Assembly: GCA_045587385.1 (NCBI GenBank)
Contig: JAZNCE010000137.1
Coordinates: forward strand, 1 to 21,132
Direction of reading: 5' to 3'
DNA: 21,132 nt
Source of the DNA: SVQP01 sp045587385
GTDB taxonomy: Bacteria; Bacillota; Clostridia; Oscillospirales; CAG-272
Positions 7,272 through 13,845 of the stretch are shown here, one piece after another. The stretch's first letter is position 1; each line of letters begins with the position of its first letter. A program made the position numbers and the translations under genes. The notes under the pieces were generated by a model. It searched no databases. It saw only the letters and a list, made by a program, of their open reading frames with translations, and was not told where the DNA came from.

Positions 7272-7973
7272 ATGCGTAAGATCAGAGAATTATTATGGAA
7301 GCTCAAGCTAAAGCTATGGGGGAAGAACGGTATTTACTACATAAACGGGCCGGAGCTTTTGCCCGCGCCCTATACGCCCGAGCGCGAGGCAGAGGTGATT
7401 GCTGCATTGGAGGCGGGAGATCCCGATGCGCGCACGGCGCTCATCGAGCACAATCTGCGTCTTGTGGTGTATATTGCCAAAAAATTTGAGTGTACGGGCA
7501 CGGGGATCGAGGACTTGATCTCCATCGGCACGATCGGGCTGTGCAAGGCGGTGGGCACGTTCCGCTCGGATAAAAATATCAAGCTTGCCACGTATGCATC
7601 GCGCTGCATTGAAAACGAGATCTTGATGCATTTGCGCAAGCAATCGGGCAAGGGAGGTGAAGTATCGCTCGACGAGCCGCTCAACGTGGATTTTGACGGC
7701 AACGAGCTGCTGCTCTCGGATATTCTCGGCAGCGAGGAGGAGGGGATTGTGTACGAGATCGAGCAGCGCGAGGAAAGAGAAGCGATCCGCCGCGCGGTGG
7801 CGTCACTGGACGAGCGTGAGCGGCTGATCATCGAGCTGCGCTACGGACTTGGCGGCAGGGAGGAGATGACGCAAAAGGAGGTGGCGGCATATCTCGGCAT
7901 CTCGCAGTCGTATATTTCACGACTGGAGAAAAAGATCATCAACGAATTGCGGGAGCAAATGACGCATGCGTAA
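7272..7973 (+). CDS. sigE: RNA polymerase sporulation sigma factor SigE (233 aa)
   Basis: Early mother-cell sigma factor, made as an inactive precursor and cut by SpoIIGA. The basic, amphipathic N-terminus (about 1-20, MRKIRELLWKLKLKLWGK) is the pro-sequence; it is shorter than the 27 residues in B. subtilis, and the conserved YYINGPELLPAP follows. Sigma region 2 runs about 56-125 (NLRLVVYIAKKF, DLISIGTIGL, KLATYASRCIENE) and region 4 about 168-228, with the helix-turn-helix at QKEVAAYLGISQSYISRLEKK. AAGGAGAG (7261-7268) sits three bases before the ATG and overlaps the spoIIGA stop. In many Clostridia sigG comes next; here an inverted repeat and a minus-strand gene follow instead. Confidence 0.96.
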   Translation: MRKIRELLWKLKLKLWGKNGIYYINGPELLPAPYTPEREAEVIAALEAGDPDARTALIEHNLRLVVYIAKKFECTGTGIEDLISIGTIGLCKAVGTFRSDKNIKLATYASRCIENEILMHLRKQSGKGGEVSLDEPLNVDFDGNELLLSDILGSEEEGIVYEIEQREEREAIRRAVASLDERERLIIELRYGLGGREEMTQKEVAAYLGISQSYISRLEKKIINELREQMTHA

Positions 7974-8013
7974 ACAGCATTCATAAAACAGATGAAAAGT
8001 TTTGATCGAGCTT

Positions 8014-8161
8014 TTTCAGAAAAGTAATTGCCGCAGGTGCGGACGACCGATGGTCGCCCCTACAGATGTTTTTGTTTGGGTTTTATGTATTAAACCCACA
8101 GCATAGACACTTGTAGGGGCGACCATCGGTCGTCCGCACCTGCGGCAACTACTGTTTGAAA
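8014..8161. repeat. Long inverted repeat (37-base perfect arms, about 50 imperfect)
   Basis: Arms 8028-8064 and 8112-8148 are exact reverse complements over 37 bases (left arm begins TTGCCGCAGGTGCGGACGAC). The symmetry continues imperfectly outward to 8014 and 8161. The 47-base centre has its own small hairpin, TGGGTTT/AAACCCA. The core GTAGGGGCGACCATCGGTCG resembles a repeat I associate with many Clostridia genomes. It lies between sigE and a converging gene, so it may act as a two-way transcription stop, although no U-run follows; it may also be a decayed or miniature transposon. No target duplication is visible. Confidence 0.88.
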
Positions 8162-8214
8162 GCATTGATATTTGAAAATTATTACCGCTATTTCTGCACT
8201 CCCATCTGGCATTT

Positions 8215-8613
8215 TTATTGTTTTTTGAGCTCTTTATCCAATAATACACACACAGTCGTGCCGATCAAGGACAGCGTGATCAACGACCCGACTGCCGGAT
8301 AATACGTGACCCCTAAAAGCAGAGGCGCAAGCGAGAGAAGGGAAGCAGCAGCCGAAACGCACAGCACGGGCATGCGCATCCGCTTGCCGACAAATAGATA
8401 CAAGATGCCGAGCACGACCAGCGCGCATGTCAGAATTGCCACGATAAAGGGGGCAAAATTGGCATATCCGAAGGGAACAAGCGAAAAATAGGAATATGTC
8501 AGGCGCAGGGGAGGTTCTCCGGGCGGCGTTGCGAAATTGCATACCGCGCCATAAGGCAGGATCTCTAAAATCAGGGCTGTCAGGGATGCGAGCAGTGCGA
8601 ATATCTTTTTCAT
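8215..8613 (-). CDS. Small membrane protein with four predicted helices (132 aa), unknown
   Basis: Hydrophobic segments at about 4-25, 50-76, 81-101 and 107-125 suggest four membrane helices, with a Pro-rich hydrophilic loop (FATPPGEPPLRLTYSYFS, 27-44) between the first two, probably outside the cell. It ends in a charged tail KELKKQ. I recall similar short proteins in gut Clostridia but know of no function. The ATG at 8613 is preceded by AGAGGT at a good distance; an in-frame ATG at 8631 is possible but has a poorer site. A promoter lies at 8642-8670. It stands alone, convergent to sigE and divergent from rpmE. Confidence 0.72.
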   Translation of the reverse strand: MKKIFALLASLTALILEILPYGAVCNFATPPGEPPLRLTYSYFSLVPFGYANFAPFIVAILTCALVVLGILYLFVGKRMRMPVLCVSAAASLLSLAPLLLGVTYYPAVGSLITLSLIGTTVCVLLDKELKKQ

Positions 8614-8641
8614 AATGCGACCTCTTTTCATTATTTTTTCC

Positions 8642-8670
8642 TTTACATATACAGTCAGTTTTTCTGTCAA
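8642..8670 (-). promoter_or_regulatory. Promoter of the small membrane protein gene
   Basis: Minus-strand TTGACA (8670-8665) and TGTAAA (8647-8642) are 17 bases apart, about 30 bases before the ATG at 8613. The -35 is perfect and the -10 matches four of six. Confidence 0.6.
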
Positions 8671-8688
8671 AAGGTTTCGCGTTTTTTT

Positions 8689-8774
8689 AAAAAAGTTTTG
8701 AAAGTTTTGAAAAATCAAGTAATTCAAAAAAATTTCAAAAAGTCCTTGACACGGGGCGCAATATGTGGTATAAT
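8689..8774 (+). promoter_or_regulatory. Strong rpmE promoter with phased A-tracts
   Basis: TTGACA (8746-8751) and TATAAT (8769-8774) are perfect and 17 bases apart. Upstream, A-runs centred near 8692, 8702, 8712, 8729 and 8739 repeat about every 10 bases, ending just before the -35. This is the pattern of a curved, UP-element-like region that raises promoter strength. Confidence 0.88.
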
Positions 8775-8835
8775 AACTCCGCTTGTGAATCCGATGTCAA
8801 AGAACATCGAGAAAATTTATGCGAGGTATTGAAAA

Positions 8836-9045
8836 ATGAAAAGCGGAATCCATCCCAATTACGTAGAGTGTGTCGTTAAGTGCGCTTGCGGCGAAACTGT
8901 CACCACCCGTTCCACCAAGGGCAGCGAGATGAGAGTTGAAATTTGCTCCAAGTGCCACCCCTTCTTCACCGGTAAGCAGAAGTTCGTTGATGCCGGCGGT
9001 CGTGTTGACAAGTTCAAGAAGAGACTGGAAGCTGTAAGAAAGTAA
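8836..9045 (+). CDS. rpmE: Ribosomal protein L31 (69 aa)
   Basis: Large-subunit ribosomal protein L31 of the zinc-binding (C+) type, which forms an intersubunit bridge. The N-terminus MKSGIHPNY is typical, and the zinc ligands are C16, C18, C37 and C40. The length is normal. The gene is a single-gene unit with a consensus promoter and its own terminator. The leader of about 60 bases contains a small hairpin, CGATGT/ACATCG (8792-8809), that could be part of an autoregulatory leader as known for L31 mRNAs in several phyla; nothing here proves it. GAGG at 8823-8826 is a fairly weak ribosome site for such an expressed gene. Because this copy binds zinc, a zinc-free paralogue may exist elsewhere. 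Confidence 0.97.
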   Translation: MKSGIHPNYVECVVKCACGETVTTRSTKGSEMRVEICSKCHPFFTGKQKFVDAGGRVDKFKKRLEAVRK

Positions 9046-9068
9046 TTCCTTACGACGACATTATTGAT

Positions 9069-9120
9069 AAACGGGCAGACTCTACGCTGATGTGTGGAAG
9101 TCTGCCCGTTTTCACTTTTT
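9069..9120 (+). terminator. rpmE terminator
   Basis: AAACGGGCAGACT (9069-9081) pairs over 13 bases with 9099-9111, with a 17-base loop, followed by TTTTCACTTTTT. It starts 24 bases after the rpmE stop. Confidence 0.9.
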
Positions 9121-9193
9121 CATGGGGATTTTTTCCCGTATCTCGTACCGAGGCACGATACTTTTTCGGAGCCGAGGAGAAAGAAGGACAGAT

Positions 9194-9757
9194 ATGGAAA
9201 TGCTGGACGTTTATACGCACGACGGAGAAAGAACGGGCAAACTGGTTGAGCGAGGCCGCCGTTATCGCCTTTCTGACGATGAGTACACCATGGTGGTGCA
9301 CGCTTTTCTGTACCACAGAGATCATGGCTTTCTGATTCAGAAAAGAGCTGCTACCAAGAGAGTACTGCCGGGCGCATGGTGCGTGACCATGGGCGTTGTG
9401 CAGGCGGGTGAGGACAGCGAGAGCGGCATGCGCCGCGAAGTGCGCGAGGAACTTGGATTTGAGCTGCGCGACGAGCAGATCCGCAGCTGCGTGCGTACCT
9501 ATAACGGCCACAAGATCGTGGATGTGTATCTGGTGTATATCGATACAGAACTGGAGGATATGGTCCTGCAGACCGAAGAGGTGGAGCAGGTTTGTTGGAT
9601 GAGCGGCAGAGAGGTGCTCTCGCGCTTTGGAGGCAAGAATTCCAAGGTCAATGAGGAATACCTGTCCTGTATGCAGCGTTACGTGCACGTGACGGGCAAG
9701 GCTGCCAAAAGAAGGAGAAAAAGACAGAATGCAAAGCTTGCAAAACAAGGAAATTGA
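9194..9757 (+). CDS. Nudix hydrolase (187 aa) with basic C-terminal tail
   Basis: A Nudix pyrophosphohydrolase. The full box GX5EX7REUXEEXGU is present at 67-89 (G67, E73, R81, E82, E85, E86, G88). The surrounding sequence (AWCVTMGVVQAGE, LEDMVLQTEEVEQVCWM) resembles the YfcD/isopentenyl-diphosphate-isomerase-like branch, but the substrate cannot be read. The last 20 residues are strongly basic (KAAKRRRKRQNAKLAKQ), unusual for this family. The ATG at 9194 follows AAGAAGGA (9181-9188). The final 29 bases overlap the start of hflX, whose ribosome site lies inside this gene, so the two are co-translated. No clear promoter was found between the rpmE terminator and this gene. Confidence 0.88.
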   Translation: MEMLDVYTHDGERTGKLVERGRRYRLSDDEYTMVVHAFLYHRDHGFLIQKRAATKRVLPGAWCVTMGVVQAGEDSESGMRREVREELGFELRDEQIRSCVRTYNGHKIVDVYLVYIDTELEDMVLQTEEVEQVCWMSGREVLSRFGGKNSKVNEEYLSCMQRYVHVTGKAAKRRRKRQNAKLAKQGN

Positions 9758-11036
9758 AGCAAAGACGCGCGCGCTGCTTGTAGGCATCGTGACGCGTGAC
9801 GCTGATATACAAACGGTAGAATCGGGACTTGACGAGCTGGAAAGATTGCTGGATACCGCGGGCGGCGTTGCCGTGATCCGCGTCATTCAGAGCAAGGATA
9901 CGCCCGATCCCCGCACGCTGATCGGCTCGGGCAAGGTGCGCGAGATCTCGGAGCTGTGCGAGAACAACGAGATCGATCTGATCGTTACGGACGAGGACCT
10001 TTCGCCCGCGCAGATCAGAAATTTGGAAGACGATATCGGTCATGACGTGCGCGTCATTGACCGCTCAATGTTGATTTTGGATATTTTTGCCGCGCATGCG
10101 GTAACCGGTGAAGGAAAGCTGCAGGTCGAGCTGGCACAGCTGCGCTATACTGCGCCCAGACTGATCGGTAAGGGTGCTGAGATGTCGCGTCTTGGCGGCG
10201 GTATCGGTACGCGCGGTCCCGGTGAATCCAAGCTGGAAAGTGACCGCCGACACATTCAGCGCCGCATCACCGCGCTGGAAGCACAGCTTACGGAAATGGA
10301 AAAGAACCGCATGACCATGCGCGCCTCTCGCGATAAGAGCGGTCTGCCCAAGGTGGCTATCGTGGGATACACCAACGCAGGTAAATCCACGCTGCTCAAC
10401 CGCATGACCGACGCAGGCATTCTTGCCGAGGATAAGCTGTTTGCAACGCTGGACCCCACCACAAGAAAGTTCGAGCTGCCGGGCGGTGAGAGCATTCTCC
10501 TGACCGATACGGTTGGTTTTATTCGTAAGCTGCCCCACCATCTGATCAAAGCGTTCCGCTCCACGCTGGACGAGGCGGTATATGCCGATATTCTGGTGAT
10601 CGTGATTGATGCAAGCGACCCCGAGCACGAGCAAAAGCTGGAGGTCACCGAGCAGGTGCTTTCCGAGCTGGGTGCTGCGGGCAAGCCTACGCTTTACGTG
10701 TTCAACAAGTGCGATCTGGTGACGGGCACGCTGCCTCGTGTAGGCGGCAGAGATGCCGAGCATCAGACGCATATTTCCGCGCTGACGGGCCAGGGCTACG
10801 AGGCATTTGCCGAGATGCTGGAGGGTATGATCCACGCAGGAAAATCCCGCGTGACCTTTGTCATTCCCAATGCAAAGCAGGGGGCGTTGAACACGCTTTA
10901 CCGCATGGCAACGGTCGAGGACGTGGATTACGGTGCAGACGCGGTCAGAGTGACCGCTGTTGTCGACGCCAAGGTGCGCGGTATGCTGCGCGAGTTTGAT
11001 CCGGACGCGCCTGCTAAAAAACAAGACTGGGAGTAA
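9729..11036 (+). CDS. hflX: GTPase HflX (435 aa)
   Basis: Ribosome-associated GTPase that splits or rescues stalled ribosomes, especially under heat or antibiotic stress. The order of parts is complete: N-terminal HflX domain (about 15-125), the conserved glycine-rich linker GGGIGTRGPGESKLESDRR starting at 156, then the G domain with G1 GYTNAGKST (213-221), G3 DTVGF (260-264) and G4 NKCD (326-329), and a C-terminal domain. The length matches the family. The ribosome site GAAGGAG (9711-9717) lies within the upstream Nudix gene. The next Nudix gene begins two bases after the stop. Confidence 0.96.
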   Translation: MQSLQNKEIEAKTRALLVGIVTRDADIQTVESGLDELERLLDTAGGVAVIRVIQSKDTPDPRTLIGSGKVREISELCENNEIDLIVTDEDLSPAQIRNLEDDIGHDVRVIDRSMLILDIFAAHAVTGEGKLQVELAQLRYTAPRLIGKGAEMSRLGGGIGTRGPGESKLESDRRHIQRRITALEAQLTEMEKNRMTMRASRDKSGLPKVAIVGYTNAGKSTLLNRMTDAGILAEDKLFATLDPTTRKFELPGGESILLTDTVGFIRKLPHHLIKAFRSTLDEAVYADILVIVIDASDPEHEQKLEVTEQVLSELGAAGKPTLYVFNKCDLVTGTLPRVGGRDAEHQTHISALTGQGYEAFAEMLEGMIHAGKSRVTFVIPNAKQGALNTLYRMATVEDVDYGADAVRVTAVVDAKVRGMLREFDPDAPAKKQDWE

Positions 11037-11038
11037 CT

Positions 11039-11557
11039 ATGGAAAAAAGAGATATTTTTGATGCCGAGGGTAACAACCTTGGCACGCCCATTGTAAGAGG
11101 GGAGAGCATTCCCGAGGGACGCTACGTGCTTTCGGTCAGTATCTTCACCGTCAATGATAAGGGTGAGATCCTGTTGACGCTGCGCGCGCCCGAAAAGCCC
11201 AATTTCCCCAACGTATGGGAGATTACGGCGGGCGGTGCACTTGCGGGAGAGAGCGGCATTGAGGCTGCTATGCGTGAACTGAGGGAAGAGACCGGGCTGA
11301 AGGCAAAAAAAGAGGATCTGCAGCTGCTGCGCGTCATCCGCGAGCCGTCGGCTTTTGTGGAATGTTATTTGTACAGAACAAATCTGCCCGCATCCGCGGT
11401 GGTGCTGCAGGAGGGCGAGACGGTAGCGGCGAGATTTACCTCGATCAAACGCTTTGAAGAGCTGATACACACCGACGGCATTGCGCAGCCCGTGGCGTTC
11501 CGCTACGGTGTGGTGCGGGACGTGCTGTATGATGCGCTCGGTATGGACAGAGGATAA
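11039..11557 (+). CDS. Nudix hydrolase (172 aa)
   Basis: Second Nudix protein of this cluster, not a close copy of the first. The box lies at 65-87: G65, E71, R79, E80, E83, E84, G86 in GGALAGESGIEAAMRELREETGL-type order. The N-terminus (DIFDAEGNNLGTPIVRGE) resembles the YfcD/IDI-like group that starts with a WxxVDxxG-like element. Substrate unknown. GGGAG (11029-11033) at the end of hflX serves as ribosome site, five bases before the ATG. It is tightly packed between hflX and the IMPACT-family gene. Confidence 0.88.
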   Translation: MEKRDIFDAEGNNLGTPIVRGESIPEGRYVLSVSIFTVNDKGEILLTLRAPEKPNFPNVWEITAGGALAGESGIEAAMRELREETGLKAKKEDLQLLRVIREPSAFVECYLYRTNLPASAVVLQEGETVAARFTSIKRFEELIHTDGIAQPVAFRYGVVRDVLYDALGMDRG

Positions 11558-11559
11558 GC

Positions 11560-12201
11560 ATGGCAAACGAGCAGTTATATATGACGCTGGAAAAGGTGGC
11601 GTCTGCCGAATTTGAGGAGCGCGGTTCGATCTTTATCGGGCATGCAGCGCCCATCAAAAACGAGCAGGAGGCTATGGCGTTTATCAAGCAAAAGCAAAGA
11701 GAATACGCGGACGCAACGCACAACGTGTGGGCGTATCTCTTAAATGGCGGCATCGTGGCAAGATACAGCGACGACGGTGAGCCGCAGGGAACTGCGGGCG
11801 TGCCCGTACTGGAGTGCATGCGCAAGTCGGGCGCTACGGATATGGTCGTGGTGGTCACGCGTTATTTCGGCGGCGTTCTGCTGGGCGCGGGCGGATTGGT
11901 GCGTGCGTATTCCCATTCGGCACGCATCGCCATGGATGCAGCGCACATCATTACGTACTATAAGTATGGCGAATACAGCATGGTGTGCTCGTATTCGGAT
12001 TATCAGAAGTTCAATTTGCTGCTGCCCAAAATGGGGGCGTTGGTGGACGAGGTGGAGTATGCGGATCAGGTGACCGTGCATTTTGCGGTCAAGGACGAGC
12101 ACAAGGACGCGCTTTGGCGTCGCATCTCGGAGACGGGCAACGGCAAATACACCCCCGAAAAAACGGGAGAAAGATACGATTATCACGAAATCGGAGAGTG
12201 A
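11560..12201 (+). CDS. yigZ: IMPACT/YigZ-family protein (213 aa)
   Basis: UPF0029 domain protein related to eukaryotic IMPACT, which controls Gcn2. The bacterial members are soluble and their role is not settled; a link to translation or nucleic acid binding is suggested from structure. Conserved blocks are visible: DDGEPQGTAGVPVLE (71-85) and VVTRYFGGVLLGAGGLVRAYS beginning at 98, followed by the C-terminal DUF1949 ferredoxin-like domain (about 135-205). It starts two bases after the preceding stop, with AGAGGAT as ribosome site. Grouping with hflX fits a translation-stress theme. Confidence 0.92.
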   Translation: MANEQLYMTLEKVASAEFEERGSIFIGHAAPIKNEQEAMAFIKQKQREYADATHNVWAYLLNGGIVARYSDDGEPQGTAGVPVLECMRKSGATDMVVVVTRYFGGVLLGAGGLVRAYSHSARIAMDAAHIITYYKYGEYSMVCSYSDYQKFNLLLPKMGALVDEVEYADQVTVHFAVKDEHKDALWRRISETGNGKYTPEKTGERYDYHEIGE

Positions 12202-12225
12202 CCTTGCGGTCATTCTCCGATTTTT
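12188..12225 (+). terminator. Terminator of the Nudix-hflX-yigZ operon
   Basis: AAATCGGAGAGTGACC (12188-12203) pairs with 12208-12223 over 16 bases with one G-U, with a TTGC loop, then TTTTT. The stem includes the yigZ stop codon. Confidence 0.9.
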
Positions 12226-12693
12226 CACCACACAGACGCCCCAAACTCACGAAAGTTTTCGCCCGCCTTTTTCAGAAAGGCATGGTGGCGTGTGAATGTT
12301 GTCATGCTTTCGAGTGTTTCTGACGCCACCCTGATGTTGGACTTCTGCGAAGTCCAACATCTAAAACTCAACCTGAGCGCAGCCCTCGTCGGCTCCGCAG
12401 AGCCGAAATATCCTACGCCGTTTAATTTCGCGCAGCGAAATATGTTCTTCTTTGCGGCAATTTTGCCAAAAAGAACGGAAAGAGTTTTCTCAATGTTACC
12501 CATCCTAATTCATTCCGTACTTTTCTTTGACACCGCTGGCGCAAAGAAAAGTACTATTATTTGCAAGCAAATGAAACGCCGAGTATGTTTCGCGCCTGCG
12601 GGCGCGACCAAGGGCTGCGCGCCCTTGGATAGGCGGTCGCTTTTTGCAAAAAGCGACGTAAAAACTTTCATGAGTGAAGGCGTCCGGGTGGTG
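12226..12693. mobile_element. MITE-like hairpin-rich repeat, copy 2 (about 468 bp)
   Basis: The ends are imperfect inverted repeats: 12226-12259 on the left (CACCACACAGACGCC, then ACTCACGAAAGTTTT) and 12661-12693 on the right (complement reads CACCACCCGGACGCC, then ACTCATGAAAGTTTT). Inside is a chain of hairpins at 12265-12281, 12284-12330, 12333-12361 (13 perfect pairs, TGC loop), 12390-12405, 12425-12441, 12444-12476, 12517-12554 (13 pairs), 12559-12572, 12590-12607, 12608-12628 and 12636-12657 (22-base palindrome). The left half is shared with 1-195. No transposase is encoded. No target duplication is obvious. It fills most of the 612-base gap between yigZ and dgt. An open frame crosses it but shows no sign of protein selection. 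Confidence 0.75.
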
Positions 12694-12764
12694 GGCGTTT
12701 TTGTTTTTTTACAAAAGTTCATAAAAAATTCGCAAGAAAAAAAGGAAAATCGCAAATAATTGCG

Positions 12765-12777
12765 TATATTATATTAT
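12765..12777 (+). promoter_or_regulatory. Possible -10 region of the dgt-dnaG-rpoD operon
   Basis: TATATT (12765-12770) and TATTAT (12772-12777) are each five of six matches to TATAAT, about 40-50 bases before dgt. No good -35 is present. A small palindrome, CGCAA/TTGCG (12751-12764), sits just upstream and could be an operator or chance. Confidence 0.35.
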
Positions 12778-12813
12778 AGAACGAAAAATGCTCGGGAAAG
12801 TGAGGCTTATACC

Positions 12814-13842
12814 ATGGATCATACGCAGGATAATCTTGTCAATATTTTCTTGGAAAGGGAAGAAACTTCCCTCTCGCCCTATGCCTTCCGTACTTCGCAG
12901 ACAAAAGGTCGCGACCGTTATCAGGAGCCCTGCCGTCTGCGTACCGAGTTTCAGCGTGACCGTGATAAGATCACGCATTGCCAGTCCTTCCGCCGTCTGA
13001 TGAATAAAACGCAGGTCTTCCTCGCGCCCGAGGGTGACCATTACCGCACCCGTCTGACGCATACCTTGGAGGTTACGCAGATCGCGCGTATCATGGCGCG
13101 TGCTTTGCGATTGAACGAAGATTTGACCGAAGCCGCTGCGCTGGGACACGATCTTGGACATACCCCCTTCGGTCACGCAGGCGAGCGTGCGCTGCAAAAA
13201 TGCTTTTCTCCCGATTTTTCGCACTACATGCAAAGCGTGCGCGTGGTGGAAAAGCTGGAAAATGGCGGACTTGGTCTGAATTTGACGTGGGAGGTCAGAG
13301 ACGGTATCGCCAACCACTCCGGCTCGATCGACTACTGCGGTGCGAGTACCCTTGAGGGCGTGCTGGTCAAATTCGCTGATAAGATCGCCTATATCAATCA
13401 CGATATCGATGACGCCTGCCGTGCAGGTATACTTACCATTGACGATATTCCCGCGCATCTGCGCGAATGCCTTGGACAAAAGCACTCCCAGCGCATCAAT
13501 ACCATGGTGACCTCGGTCATCCGCGCATCTACCGACAAGGATCACATCTGTATGACCCCCGAGGTCAAGGTGGCTACCGATGAGCTGCGCGATTTTCTGT
13601 TCGAGAACGTGTACCTCAACCCCGTCGCCAAGGGCGAGGAGGGAAAAGCAGAGGATATGCTGATCAAGCTTTATGAGTATTTCGTAAAGCATCCCGACAA
13701 GATGCCCGCAACCTATCGCAGAAACCTTGAAAAGGAACGCGTTGAGCGTTGCGTGTGCGACTACGTGTCCGGTATGACCGACAGATACGCGATCCAGCTT
13801 TATAACGATCTGTTTATTCCGCAGGTATGGAGGGGCAGATAA
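12814..13842 (+). CDS. dgt: dGTP triphosphohydrolase-like HD protein (342 aa)
   Basis: HD-domain dNTP triphosphohydrolase, which removes dNTPs as deoxynucleoside plus triphosphate. The metal ligands are visible: H83 in RLTHTLEV, H112-D113 in GHDLGHTPFGHAGE (111-124) and D189 in VKFADKIAY. The N-terminal block FRTEFQRDRDKITHCQSFRRL-like (about 42-62) and KTQVF are typical. It belongs to the shorter dGTPase-like class. I chose ATG 12814, with GTGAGG at 12800-12805; the frame is open upstream to 12760 but that would include the likely -10. Three bases separate its stop from dnaG. The dgt-dnaG-rpoD order is common in Clostridia. Confidence 0.92.
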   Translation: MDHTQDNLVNIFLEREETSLSPYAFRTSQTKGRDRYQEPCRLRTEFQRDRDKITHCQSFRRLMNKTQVFLAPEGDHYRTRLTHTLEVTQIARIMARALRLNEDLTEAAALGHDLGHTPFGHAGERALQKCFSPDFSHYMQSVRVVEKLENGGLGLNLTWEVRDGIANHSGSIDYCGASTLEGVLVKFADKIAYINHDIDDACRAGILTIDDIPAHLRECLGQKHSQRINTMVTSVIRASTDKDHICMTPEVKVATDELRDFLFENVYLNPVAKGEEGKAEDMLIKLYEYFVKHPDKMPATYRRNLEKERVERCVCDYVSGMTDRYAIQLYNDLFIPQVWRGR

Positions 13843-13845
13843 GAC

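Noticed and set aside
9121..9193. Promoter or riboswitch before the first Nudix gene
   Set aside because: Only small, weak hairpins (CTCG/CGAG, GGGA/TCCC) and no hexamer pair at a usable spacing were found.
12284..12657. CRISPR array
   Set aside because: The hairpins differ in sequence and length and are not regularly spaced direct repeats; no cas gene is present.
12292..12759. Open frame of 155 codons through the hairpin-rich repeat, partly shared in frame with 25-213
   Set aside because: It starts with GTG without a ribosome site, runs through many palindromes, and the paired base changes between copies keep the hairpin but change the residues. Cys/Lys/Arg-rich composition is unlike the real genes here.
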